Positions 33,079 to 41,841 of a stretch of 64,000 nucleotides of DNA are shown here, one piece after another. The stretch comes from Rhodopseudomonas_A sp036404135 (GTDB taxonomy: Bacteria; Pseudomonadota; Alphaproteobacteria; Rhizobiales; Xanthobacteraceae): positions 1-64,000 of the forward strand of contig NZ_DASWPE010000039.1 in assembly GCF_036404135.1 (NCBI RefSeq), in the 5' to 3' direction. The notes below the pieces were generated by a model. The model ran no database searches and was not told the DNA's origin. It was given only the letters and a program-made list of their open reading frames with translations. How positions within the stretch are numbered: the stretch's first letter is position 1; each line of letters starts with the position of its first letter. The position numbers and the translations under genes are program-made.

Positions 33079-33888
33079 TTACTTCGCGTCCGCCGGCGGC
33101 GCGTCGGGGGCCGCCGGCGTGTCGGCGAGTGTCAACAATCGTTGCAGCGGTTGCGGCGAGACTCTGAATACGCCGTCGAATGGATCTTCCTGTAGCGCCA
33201 CCAGGCCGAGCGCCACGATCGCGCCGGAGGCGAACACGATCAGCGCCGCCAGCATCGCCCGCGGCCGCTCGAGATGCACCAGCGCCAGCGCGATCTGAGT
33301 GATCAGGCCGAGGATTAGCACCGAGATCCATTTCAGATCGTTGGTCCGGTCGGACGACAGGCTGAGCCGGATGGCGCGCGCGGTGGCGACCCGCACCGCG
33401 GCGTTGAGCATCGCGCCGTGCACCGCGTTGCTGTCCTCGCGGCTGATCGCGGGGTCGCTGATCCGGCGTAGCAATTCGTCGAACGCCGCGTCGGTTTGCG
33501 ACGAGCTGCCGCCTTCCACCGCCGGCCATTCGTCATGTACAACGGAGGCGGTGTAGGCCTTCAGCGCGATGCGGATCGCACTCATTTCGGACACCGACGC
33601 CACGCTCAGCGTGTAGATGTTGCGCAGCTCGCCGGCTTCGCTCTGCACCGCGCGGCTGGCCTGGCGGTTGCGATCGCCGACATCGTTGGCGAGAAAGCCC
33701 GTGAGCAAGGCGAACAGCATCGCCACCGAGGAGAAGAACGGCGCCACCACGCCGTTCACGCTCTTGATGCGCGGGCCGAGCGGCGAGAGGAAGATCACGC
33801 CGACCAGCGCCAGCGCCGTGCCATAATAAAGAATGCCGAGCGTGGCGAAGGTCCCGAAGGTCGAGAGGTCAAGCCAGGCTCGGATCAT
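33079..33888 (-). CDS. DUF4239 (bestrophin-like) membrane protein
   Basis: The 269-residue protein has two N-terminal hydrophobic segments (about 12-35 and 47-66), a long soluble helical region (about 70-190) and two C-terminal hydrophobic segments (about 190-235), a 2+2 layout of the DUF4239/bestrophin-like family. The segment FFSSVAMLFALLTGFLANDVGDRNRQA is typical. Bestrophins are anion channels, but function in bacteria is unproven for this family. The gene is opposed to the dcw cluster and its end nearly touches the end of murB. Confidence 0.75.
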   Translation of the reverse strand: MIRAWLDLSTFGTFATLGILYYGTALALVGVIFLSPLGPRIKSVNGVVAPFFSSVAMLFALLTGFLANDVGDRNRQASRAVQSEAGELRNIYTLSVASVSEMSAIRIALKAYTASVVHDEWPAVEGGSSSQTDAAFDELLRRISDPAISREDSNAVHGAMLNAAVRVATARAIRLSLSSDRTNDLKWISVLILGLITQIALALVHLERPRAMLAALIVFASGAIVALGLVALQEDPFDGVFRVSPQPLQRLLTLADTPAAPDAPPADAK

Positions 33889-33898
33889 CGAATGTCCT

Positions 33899-35062
33899 TT
33901 ATGCCGATGAGGAGCCGCACAGCTCGGCGGCGAAGCCGAGCCACGGCCGGTTCTTGATCGCGGCGGCCTCGCGCAGCACCGCTTCGGTCTGCGGCGCCAG
34001 CGCGCTCATATCGTATTTGGCGCGCGCCGCGGCCTGCGCGGCGTCGCCCATCGCTTGGCGCCGCTGCGGATCGGCGGCGAGCGCGATCAGATGCCGGCTG
34101 ATGGCGTCGACGTCGCCGACCTTCACCACATGGCCGGTGACGTTCTCGGCGACGAAGTCCGACAGCATGCCGACGTCGGTGGCGATCACCGGCAGCCCGC
34201 GCGACATCGCCTCCAGCACCGCGAGCGGGCTCGACTCTTTTCGCGACGCCAGCACGAAGGCGTCCATCGCGGCCAATAGCGCCGGCACGTCGTTGCGGCT
34301 GCCGGTGGTGATCAGTTGCGAAGCCACGCCGAGTTCGTCGACGACCTTGGTGAGTTCGTCGAAATACTCTTTGAAACGACCGCCGACCAACAGCAGCCAG
34401 GCGCGGGGCTCGGTCTTCAGCACGTTGGCGAGCGCGCGCACCACGTCGATCTGGCGCTTGCGTTCGCAGATGTCGCCGACGCAGCCGATCACGAAGGAAT
34501 CTTGTGGCAAACCCAAGGCATCGCGCGCCGCCATCCGTTCGGCGTCGCCGATCACCGGAAACGAGCGGGTGTCGATGAAACTCGGAATCATCCGCATCGC
34601 CCGGTGCGACACCCGGTTGACTTTAATGTGGTGCGCCTCGGCGTCCGGCGAGGTGGCGATCACCCGGTTATTGAACCACCAGTGCAGCTGCAGCGAGGTC
34701 GAATGCGCGGTGGCGACCACCGGCCGGCGGCTGAGGATCCGCGCCAGCATGCCGTAGGTGTGGGCGCTGCTCATATGGGTATGCAGCACCTCGGGCTGGA
34801 ACGCGTTCAGCCGCTTGGTCACCCGGATCAGCTCGGCGGGGCTGCGGCCGAACGAGGTGGCGAATTTCTCCGCGCCCTCAAGTCCGGGGCGGTCGGCGAT
34901 CCAGGCGCCGGGGCGATGCAGCAGCAGCACGCGATGGCCGCGGCTGAGCAGATATTGCACCAGCAGCAGGCAATGCATCGCGACGCCGTTGACGCCGGTG
35001 CCGGAAATCAACAGGGCGATCCGCATCGGGGCGGAGGAGGGGGCTGCGGGATTGACGGTCAT
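33899..35062 (-). CDS. GT4-type glycosyltransferase
   Basis: The product is 387 residues from the ATG at 35062 (a GTG at 35080 and an ATG at 35026 are alternatives). It has the GT-B fold: N-terminal MRIALLISGTGVNGVAMHCL, middle VIATSPDAEAHH, and C-terminal donor half with FVIGCVGDICERKRQIDVV and the E-x7-E motif in SRKESSPLAVLEAMSRGLPVIATD. Such enzymes use nucleotide sugars to build polysaccharide or glycolipid. It has no signal peptide. Together with the DUF4239 gene it forms a leftward pair inside the rightward dcw cluster; substrate unknown. Confidence 0.87.
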   Translation of the reverse strand: MTVNPAAPSSAPMRIALLISGTGVNGVAMHCLLLVQYLLSRGHRVLLLHRPGAWIADRPGLEGAEKFATSFGRSPAELIRVTKRLNAFQPEVLHTHMSSAHTYGMLARILSRRPVVATAHSTSLQLHWWFNNRVIATSPDAEAHHIKVNRVSHRAMRMIPSFIDTRSFPVIGDAERMAARDALGLPQDSFVIGCVGDICERKRQIDVVRALANVLKTEPRAWLLLVGGRFKEYFDELTKVVDELGVASQLITTGSRNDVPALLAAMDAFVLASRKESSPLAVLEAMSRGLPVIATDVGMLSDFVAENVTGHVVKVGDVDAISRHLIALAADPQRRQAMGDAAQAAARAKYDMSALAPQTEAVLREAAAIKNRPWLGFAAELCGSSSA

Positions 35063-35184
35063 GGCGGCAGGGGGGATCACAGCTTGTCGGAGAGGCTTCT
35101 CCGAATCAGGAAAATCGACGAAATTTCAACGCCGCATAAGGTTCGCATCGATTTCATCGGGCCACCGCAGTTTGAGGACATCAA

Positions 35185-36111
35185 GTGACAAAACGCAAGC
35201 ACGTCGCGGTTCTGCTCGGCGGCTGGTCGTCGGAGCGGGAGGTTTCGCTGCGTTCGGGGGCGGCCTGCGCCAACGCGCTGGAGCGCCGCGGCTACCAGGT
35301 CAGCCGGGTCGATGTGCAGCGCAACGTCGGCACCGTGCTCGATGGGCTGAAGCCGGACGCGGCGCTGGTGATGCTGCACGGCCGGCCCGGCGAGGACGGC
35401 ACCATCCAGGGCGTGCTGGAGACGCTGGGGATTCCCTACAGCCATTCCGGGGTGCTGGCCTCGGCCTTGGCGATGCAGAAGGATCTGGCCAAGACCGTGA
35501 TGGCGACCGCCGGCGTGCCGGTGGCCGAGGGCCTGACGCTGTCCCGCGCCGAGGTCGCCAAAAAACACGTGATGGCGCCGCCCTATGTGATCAAGCCGGT
35601 CGCCGACGGCTCCAGCGTCGGGGTCTTCATCGTCAACGAGGCCCAGGAGCATCCGCCGCAGGAATTATTCCGCGACGACTGGCCCCATGGCGACCGCCTG
35701 CTGGTCGAAAAATACGTCGCCGGCAAGGAACTGACCTGCGCGGTGGTCAAGGGCGAGCCGACCGGGGTGATCGAGATCGTGCAGACCAACAAGTTCTACG
35801 ACTACGAGGCAAAGTATTCTCCCGGCGGATCAAATCACATCCTGCCTGCATCTCTTTTACCATTTGTTTACCAGGAGGTCCGAAGGTTAACGCTGGCGGC
35901 GCATGTGGCGCTCGGCTGCCGGGGCGTTAGCCGGGCGGATTTCCGCTTCGACGACCGCATCGAGGGAACGGGTGGCCTCATTTGCCTTGAGGTCAACACC
36001 CAGCCCGGCATGACCGAGACGTCACTTGTGCCAGAGCTCGCAGCGGATGCGGGCATAACATTTGACGAGCTCGTGCAATGGATGGTGGAGGACGCCTCGC
36101 TCGGTCGGTAA
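35185..36111 (+). CDS. ddlB: D-alanine--D-alanine ligase
   Basis: Ddl makes the D-Ala-D-Ala dipeptide for MurF. The 308-residue ATP-grasp protein starts with GTG (GAGGA six bases upstream). Motifs: VAVLLGGWSSEREVSLRSG, LHGRPGEDGTIQGVLE, the IPYSHSGVLASALAMQKD segment, VIKPVADGSSVGVF, EKYVAGKELTCAV, YDYEAKYSPGGSNHILPA, and ENTQPG-like EVNTQPGMTETSLVPELA. Codon use shifts to rarer codons in the last third (about 35811-36090), which carries candidate regulatory sequence for ftsQ. ftsQ overlaps its 3' end by 34 bases. Confidence 0.97.
   Translation: MTKRKHVAVLLGGWSSEREVSLRSGAACANALERRGYQVSRVDVQRNVGTVLDGLKPDAALVMLHGRPGEDGTIQGVLETLGIPYSHSGVLASALAMQKDLAKTVMATAGVPVAEGLTLSRAEVAKKHVMAPPYVIKPVADGSSVGVFIVNEAQEHPPQELFRDDWPHGDRLLVEKYVAGKELTCAVVKGEPTGVIEIVQTNKFYDYEAKYSPGGSNHILPASLLPFVYQEVRRLTLAAHVALGCRGVSRADFRFDDRIEGTGGLICLEVNTQPGMTETSLVPELAADAGITFDELVQWMVEDASLGR
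35856..35870 (+). promoter_or_regulatory. CtrA-like direct repeat inside ddl, upstream of ftsQ
   Basis: TTTA (35856-35859), seven bases, then TTTA (35867-35870) resembles the CtrA box TTAA-N7-TTAA, each half differing by one base. It lies in a stretch of ddl with rare codons. In Caulobacter, ftsQA transcription begins inside ddl and is regulated by CtrA. This is a suggestion only. Confidence 0.35.
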
Positions 36112-37070
36112 GACGGCAGAGGCTTCGATCTGACCTGAGAGCGGCAGCCATCGGGGTTGTCGTGCTTTTGCGTGAGCGGCTGCAGCGCGGCCGCCGCGCC
36201 AGGATCGCCCGTCGTCAGGAGCGGACCAAGAGCCCGCATCGCGTCATCGCCTTCCTGGAAACCTACGCGCCGCCGCGGATCGGCGTGGTGTTCACCGCGC
36301 TGGTGCTGCTCGGCAGCGTCGCGCTCGGCGTCGTCAAGGGCGGCCATCTCGACGAGGTGACCACCGCGCTGAGCGACGCCCGCAACGCGGTCGCCAACGT
36401 CGCCGGGTTCCGGATCACCAATGTGGCGATCTCCGGCCGCAAGCAGCTCACCCATGACGAGGTGCTGGCGATCGGTGGCGTCACCGGCCGCTCCTCGCTG
36501 TTGTTTCTCGATGCGGCGACCGTCCGCGACAAATTGAAAGCCAATCCGTGGATCGCCGACGCCACCGTGCTCAAGCTCTATCCGGGCCAGCTCACCATCG
36601 ACATCACCGAGCGCTCGGCCTTCGCGCGCTGGCAGTTGCAGGGCCGGCTCGCGGTGATCGCCGATGATGGCGCGGTGCTGGAGCCCTATGTGGCGCGCCG
36701 CTTCGCCGCGCTGCCGCTGGTGGTCGGCAAGGGCGCCGAGACCCACGCCAAGGATTTCGTCGCGCTGCTGTCGCGCTATCCGCAGGTCAATTCGGTGGTA
36801 ATGGCGGCGGTCTATGTCGGCGAGCGCCGCTGGAACCTGCGGCTGAAGAACGGCCTCGACATCCGGCTGCCGGAAAACGAGGTCGGCAACGCGCTCGCCA
36901 CCTTGAGCAAGCTCGACGCCGAGGACCGGCTGTTGTCGCGCGACATCGTCGCCGTCGACATGCGGCTGCCGGACCGGCTGACGGTGCGATTGTCCGAGGA
37001 CGCCGCCAAGGCGCGCGACGAATTGTTCAACAAGGACAAGAAAGCCAAGAAGAAGGCTGGCGACGCATGA
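36078..37070 (+). CDS. ftsQ: Cell division protein FtsQ
   Basis: FtsQ links early cytoplasmic divisome proteins to late periplasmic ones (FtsB, FtsL, FtsW, FtsI). The 330-residue bitopic protein has a basic cytoplasmic N-terminus (about 1-70), one membrane segment (VVFTALVLLGSVALGVV, about 70-87), a POTRA domain beginning RITNVAISGRKQLTHDEVL, and the beta domain with ITERSAFARWQ and NLRLKNGLDIRLPE. The C-terminus is Lys-rich. Its start lies 34 bases inside ddl and its stop shares ATGA with ftsA, so the genes are translationally coupled. Confidence 0.93.
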   Translation: MDGGGRLARSVRRQRLRSDLRAAAIGVVVLLRERLQRGRRARIARRQERTKSPHRVIAFLETYAPPRIGVVFTALVLLGSVALGVVKGGHLDEVTTALSDARNAVANVAGFRITNVAISGRKQLTHDEVLAIGGVTGRSSLLFLDAATVRDKLKANPWIADATVLKLYPGQLTIDITERSAFARWQLQGRLAVIADDGAVLEPYVARRFAALPLVVGKGAETHAKDFVALLSRYPQVNSVVMAAVYVGERRWNLRLKNGLDIRLPENEVGNALATLSKLDAEDRLLSRDIVAVDMRLPDRLTVRLSEDAAKARDELFNKDKKAKKKAGDA

Positions 37071-38389
37071 CCGGCCTCGATCACAACCAGGCGCCGAAGA
37101 CCCGGCCGATGTCGCACAAGCGCTCGGCGCTGGTGGCGTCGCTCGATATCGGAACCAGCAAGATCGCCTGCCTGATCGCAAGGCTGACGCCGTGCCCGCC
37201 CAACGAGGCGCTGCGCGGCCGCAGCCACGCCATCGAACTGGTCGGCTACAGCCAGATCCAGTCGCGCGGCGTCAAGGCCGGCGCGGTGATCGATCTCGCC
37301 GAATGCGAACGCGCGGTGCGCCAGGCGGTGGCTTTGGCCGAAGGCATGGCCAAGGTGCGGGTCGAATCCGTGCTGCTGTCGGTGTCGGCCGGCCGGCTGC
37401 AGGGCCAACTGGTGGAAGCCTCGGCGGAAATCCGCGGCGGCGCGGTGACTTCCGACGACGTCACAAGGGTGACCAGCGCCGGGATGCATCACGCCACGCC
37501 GCCGGGCCGCACCGTGCTGCATACGCTGCCGGTCAGCTACACGCTCGACGGCGTCAAAGGCATTCGCGATCCGCGCGGCATGGTGGCGCGGGCGTTCGGC
37601 GTCGACATGAACGTCGTCACCGTCGACGGCACCGTCGCCAAGAACCTGATGCTGGTGGTGGAACGCTGCCACCTCAACGTCGAAGCCATGGCGGCGAGTC
37701 CATATGTCGCAGGGCTGTCGGTTTTGACCGACGACGAGGCCGATATCGGTGCCGCGGTGGTCGAAATGGGGGCGGGAACTACCACGATCGCCACTTATTC
37801 GGCCGGACGCTTCGTTCATGCCTCGGGATTTGCGGTCGGCGGGCAACACATCACGATGGATTTGGCCCGCGGACTGGGGGCTTGCATTGCAGATGCCGAG
37901 CGAATCAAGACGTTATATGGCACCGTGCTGACTGGCGGTTCCGATGCTCGCGAGTTGATGTCGGTGCCTAGCGCCGGGGACAACGAGCGGGATGCCCCGC
38001 AGATCATCTCCCGCGCTCAGATCGCCAACATCGTGCGGCATCGGGCCGAGGAGATTTTTGAAATGGTCAGGGACCGGCTCGCAGATTCCCCGTTCGCGGC
38101 AGAGCCGCGGGCGCGGGTGGTGCTGAGCGGCGGCGCCTCGCAGCTCACCGGACTGCCCGAACTCGCCACCCGGATTCTCGGCCGCCCGGTGCGGATCGGC
38201 CGGCCGCTCGGCTTCGGCCGGCTGCCCAGTGAGGCCAAGAGCGCTTCCTTCGCGGTGCCGACCGGGCTTCTGGTCTATCCGCAATATGCGCATCTCGAAC
38301 ACGTCGAGCCGCGCAACATGCGCCATCACAAGACCGGCACCAATGGTTACTTCGGGAAGGTCGGCCGATGGCTGCGCGAGGGCTTCTGA
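37067..38389 (+). CDS. ftsA: Cell division protein FtsA
   Basis: FtsA is an actin-like ATPase that anchors FtsZ to the membrane and recruits divisome proteins. The 440-residue protein shows VASLDIGTSKIACLIA (phosphate 1), the SHS2 (1C) region with GVKAGAVIDLAECERAVRQAV, the phosphate 2 motif VVEMGAGTTTIATYSAG, VGGQHITMDLARGL, VVLSGGASQLTGLPELA (adenosine motif), and a C-terminal amphipathic helix YFGKVGRWLREGF that binds the membrane. Codon use is relaxed around 37690-37990. ftsZ follows 93 bases later. Confidence 0.96.
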   Translation: MTGLDHNQAPKTRPMSHKRSALVASLDIGTSKIACLIARLTPCPPNEALRGRSHAIELVGYSQIQSRGVKAGAVIDLAECERAVRQAVALAEGMAKVRVESVLLSVSAGRLQGQLVEASAEIRGGAVTSDDVTRVTSAGMHHATPPGRTVLHTLPVSYTLDGVKGIRDPRGMVARAFGVDMNVVTVDGTVAKNLMLVVERCHLNVEAMAASPYVAGLSVLTDDEADIGAAVVEMGAGTTTIATYSAGRFVHASGFAVGGQHITMDLARGLGACIADAERIKTLYGTVLTGGSDARELMSVPSAGDNERDAPQIISRAQIANIVRHRAEEIFEMVRDRLADSPFAAEPRARVVLSGGASQLTGLPELATRILGRPVRIGRPLGFGRLPSEAKSASFAVPTGLLVYPQYAHLEHVEPRNMRHHKTGTNGYFGKVGRWLREGF

Positions 38390-38482
38390 TGACTATCGTT
38401 TCACCGCTTCAATTCCCATCCACTCTCCCGGTTGTCGGCCGGGGACATCGCGATTCAACGCGCGCGTAATCGAGAGGCACCC

Positions 38483-40261
38483 ATGACCATCAATCTCAAC
38501 GTCCCTGATATTCGCGAGCTGAGGCCCCGGATCACCGTGTTCGGTGTCGGCGGCGCCGGCGGCAACGCCGTCAACAACATGATCACCGCCGGATTGCAGG
38601 GCGTCGATTTCGTGGTCGCCAACACCGACGCGCAGGCGCTGACGATGTCGAAGGCCGAGCGCCTGGTGCAGATGGGCACCCAGGTGACGCAGGGCCTCGG
38701 CGCCGGTTCGCAGCCCGACGTCGGCGCCGCCGCCGCGCAGGAGGTGATCGACGAGATCCGCGATCATCTGTCGGGTGCCAACATGGTGTTCGTCACCGCC
38801 GGCATGGGCGGCGGCACCGGCACCGGCGCCGCGCCGGTGATCGCCAAGGCCGCGCGTGAGATGGGCATCCTGACGGTCGGCGTGGTTACCAAGCCGTTCC
38901 ACTTCGAGGGCCAGCGCCGGATGCGCACCGCGGAGTCCGGCATCACCGAATTGCACAAGGTGGTCGACACGCTGTTGATCATCCCGAACCAGAACCTGTT
39001 CCGGGTCGCCAACGAGAAAACCACCTTCGCCGACGCCTTCGCGATGGCCGACCAGGTGCTGTATTCCGGCGTCGCCTGCATCACCGACCTGATGGTCAAG
39101 GAAGGCCTGATCAATCTCGACTTCGCCGACGTCCGCGCGGTGATGCGCGAGATGGGCAAGGCGATGATGGGCACCGGCGAGGCCTCCGGCGAGAAGCGGG
39201 CGTTGACCGCCGCCGAAGCCGCGATCGCCAACCCGTTGATCGACGATTCCTCGATGAAGGGCGCCCGCGGGCTGTTGATCTCGATCACCGGCGGCAAGGA
39301 CCTGACGCTGTTCGAAGTCGACGAAGCCGCCACCCGCATCCGCGAAGAGGTCGACCAGGACGCCAACATCATCGTCGGCGCCACCTTCGACGAAAGCCTC
39401 GATGGCGTGATCCGGGTCTCGGTGGTCGCCACCGGCATCGAGCAGGCCCAGCTCGCCCGCAATCTCGCAGCCCCCGCCGGCGCTGCGCCGGCCGCGCCCG
39501 CGAACGGCGGCGCTCCCGACGGCCGGCTGGCCGATCTGACCGCGCGGCTGCGCGCCGACCAGCAGCGTGCCCAGGACGCCGCCCCGGCGGCGCCCCGCCC
39601 GACCACCGCCGCCGCACCGCGCGCGCCGTCCAACACCGTCGAGCGCGCCGCTTTGGCGGCGATCGCCGCCGCGGTCGGCACCGAGCAGATGCCGCAGGGC
39701 ATCGCGCCGCAGCCGGCGTCCTATGGCGACGTCACCGTGCGCGCCATCGCCCAAAAGCCGTCGCTGTTTCCGGACCCGGAGCCGGTCCGCCAGGTCGTCG
39801 AGGAAGAACCGCCGGCCCCGGAATCGTTCATTCCGCAGCAGCCGGATCGCGCAGCGATTCGCTCGCCGCGGATGCCGAAGTTCGAGGAACTGCCGATGCC
39901 GGCGCAGAACGAGATCCGTCAGGCGCAGGGCGAAACCGAGGACGATCATCCGCACAAGACCCGGATGTCGCTGTTGCAGCGTCTCGCCAATGTCGGCCTC
40001 GGCCGGCGCGAGGACGACGGCGAGCCGCCGGTGTCGGCGCGTCCCGCCGGCCCGGCGATGGCGCCGATGCCGCCGTTGCCGGAGCGCAAGCCGCAGCGCA
40101 GCGTCGCCGAACAGATGGCGTCCGAGCCGGTGTCGGAGTACGCGCGTCGTCCGGCGCCGCAAGGACTCGACCTCCATGGCCGCCCGGCGCCTGTGGCTCA
40201 TCCGCCACAGGGCGACGATCATCTGGATATCCCCGCCTTCCTGCGGCGCCAATCCAAGTGA
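38483..40261 (+). CDS. ftsZ: Cell division protein FtsZ
   Basis: FtsZ is the tubulin-like GTPase that forms the Z-ring. The 592-residue product starts at ATG 38483 (GAGAGG upstream; the frame is open to 38432). The GTPase core has GVGGAGGNAVNNM, the tubulin signature G-G-G-T-G-T-G at 109-115, and the T7-loop NLDFADVRAVM. A long Pro/Ala/Arg-rich linker (about 330-580) precedes a terminal conserved peptide LDIPAFLRRQ, which binds FtsA and other partners. The long linker is usual in alphaproteobacteria. A hairpin follows the stop. Confidence 0.97.
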   Translation: MTINLNVPDIRELRPRITVFGVGGAGGNAVNNMITAGLQGVDFVVANTDAQALTMSKAERLVQMGTQVTQGLGAGSQPDVGAAAAQEVIDEIRDHLSGANMVFVTAGMGGGTGTGAAPVIAKAAREMGILTVGVVTKPFHFEGQRRMRTAESGITELHKVVDTLLIIPNQNLFRVANEKTTFADAFAMADQVLYSGVACITDLMVKEGLINLDFADVRAVMREMGKAMMGTGEASGEKRALTAAEAAIANPLIDDSSMKGARGLLISITGGKDLTLFEVDEAATRIREEVDQDANIIVGATFDESLDGVIRVSVVATGIEQAQLARNLAAPAGAAPAAPANGGAPDGRLADLTARLRADQQRAQDAAPAAPRPTTAAAPRAPSNTVERAALAAIAAAVGTEQMPQGIAPQPASYGDVTVRAIAQKPSLFPDPEPVRQVVEEEPPAPESFIPQQPDRAAIRSPRMPKFEELPMPAQNEIRQAQGETEDDHPHKTRMSLLQRLANVGLGRREDDGEPPVSARPAGPAMAPMPPLPERKPQRSVAEQMASEPVSEYARRPAPQGLDLHGRPAPVAHPPQGDDHLDIPAFLRRQSK

Positions 40262-40290
40262 GGCGTGTGTAACAATCGGGGCAACCCACT

Positions 40291-40323
40291 GGCCTCGGCG
40301 GAACTCGCCGAGGCCATTATTCT
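40291..40323 (+). terminator. Terminator after ftsZ
   Basis: GGCCTCGGCG (40291-40300) and CGCCGAGGCC (40306-40315) form a perfect 10-bp stem around GAACT, followed by ATTATTCTT. The T tract is interrupted but the stem is strong. Confidence 0.68.
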
Positions 40324-40609
40324 TCGCAGTGCAGCATCCGCGGCTGTCGCGTAACCTCCTGCGAAGACATAAGAATAGGCGAGCGGCGGGAGGCTATTGC
40401 AAGTTTTCCGATGCCACGATCGGAGCGGAATTCGGTCAACCGGCGGCGGCTTTGCGGCGGAGTTAGGGTAACAATCCGTAAAAAAGCGTGAGTTGGTGGT
40501 GTTTGTGACAGTGGGTATGGTTTTCTGACATTGGGGACATTGAAGGCGAGTCGCCGGATCTTCGGCTCTGCATCGTTCTTCAACTGGGTCATTGGTGGGC
40601 AGACTAGCT
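40316..40609. other. Leader region of lpxC
   Basis: No gene was seen. This roughly 290-bp stretch between the ftsZ terminator and lpxC is AT-richer near 40475-40550 (for example TTTGTGACAGTGGGTATGG and TTCTGACATTGGGGACATT), which suggests the lpxC promoter and a leader, but no unambiguous hexamer pair was identified. Confidence 0.35.
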
Positions 40610-41569
40610 ATGAAATTCAGTCGTCAGACCACGCTTCGTTCGCAGGCCACGGTGACGGGCGTCGGTGTCCATTCCGGCCTTCCAGTGAATCTCTCCATCG
40701 GACCCGCGGATGTAAACGCGGGTTTTATTTTTGTCCGCACGGGTCTGGACGGCGCTGACCGCGAGGTCCGCGCCTCGGCGAAGTCGGTGATCGCCACCGA
40801 GCTTGCCACCGTGCTGGGCGACACCGACGGCCCGCTGGTCTCCACCGCCGAACACGTGCTCGCCGCGCTGCGCGGCATGGGCATCGACAACGCCATCATC
40901 GAAGTCGACGGCCCCGAAGTGCCGATCATGGACGGCAGCGCCGCCGCCTTCGTCGCCGCGATCGACCAGGCCGGCATGCGCGAACAGTCGGCGCCGCGCC
41001 GTTTCATCCAGGTCTTGAAGCCGGTGCAGGTCGCGATCGGCGATTCCTTCGGCGAGTTGCGGCCCCATGCCAACGGCTTTCGCGCCGAAGTCGAAATCGA
41101 CTTCGCCCATCCGCTGATCGGCCGGCAGAACTACATTCTCAACCTCAGCCCGGAAAATTTCCGCCGCGAAGTCTGCCGCGCCCGCACCTTCGGCAGCATG
41201 ACCGACGTGGCGCGGCTGTGGAGCCTGGGCTACGCGCTCGGCGCTTCGTTCGACAATTCCATCGTGTTCGACGACACCAGGATGCTCAACACCGAAGGGT
41301 TGCGTTACGCCGACGAATGCGCGCGCCACAAGGTGCTCGACGCGGTCGGCGATCTGGCGCTGGCCGGACTGCCGCTGCTCGGCGCCTACCGTTCGGTGCG
41401 CGGCGGCCACAAGCTCAACCACGCCGTGCTGACCACGCTTCTGGCCGATCACAGCGCCTGGCGGGTGATCGAGGCCGAGCCGGCGCGGCGTCCGCGCGGC
41501 CACGCCGAAGTGGTCAGCGGCATGCTCGGCGGCATGGTGGCGCCGGCCTACGGCCCCGACGTCTCCTGA
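40610..41569 (+). CDS. lpxC: UDP-3-O-acyl-N-acetylglucosamine deacetylase LpxC
   Basis: LpxC is the zinc amidase of the committed step in lipid A synthesis. The 319-residue protein starts at ATG 40610 (MKFSRQTTLRS); a TTG at 40592 would add six residues. The zinc ligands are His82 in STAEHVLAALRG, His240 and Asp244 in HKVLDAVGD; the catalytic His267 lies in GGHKLNHAVL. The N-terminal HSGLPVNLSIGPA segment is typical. It follows the ftsZ terminator with its own leader. In many bacteria LpxC is controlled by proteolysis; the C-terminal GPDVS tail is short. Confidence 0.97.
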   Translation: MKFSRQTTLRSQATVTGVGVHSGLPVNLSIGPADVNAGFIFVRTGLDGADREVRASAKSVIATELATVLGDTDGPLVSTAEHVLAALRGMGIDNAIIEVDGPEVPIMDGSAAAFVAAIDQAGMREQSAPRRFIQVLKPVQVAIGDSFGELRPHANGFRAEVEIDFAHPLIGRQNYILNLSPENFRREVCRARTFGSMTDVARLWSLGYALGASFDNSIVFDDTRMLNTEGLRYADECARHKVLDAVGDLALAGLPLLGAYRSVRGGHKLNHAVLTTLLADHSAWRVIEAEPARRPRGHAEVVSGMLGGMVAPAYGPDVS

Positions 41570-41841
41570 CCGGCTTGCGCCGCGACCCCGGTCGGGCGTT
41601 CGGCGTTGCGGGGCGCGGGATGGCGCGCTGCGCAATCGGTTCCGAAGTTAACCACAGCCGCGGCGGTCGCCACCCGATCGCCTTATTCCGGGCGAAATGC
41701 CTGCGTACTCGGTTGGTTCATCGACCTTTTTGGGCTAAACCGCCTGCGGTCGCGCGGTCAGCTTCGAGCACGTCGATGGGGCTCCATGGCGATGCTCGTG
41801 GATCGCGCAGCGGGCAGGGCATCACAGGCATCAGGTAACAT

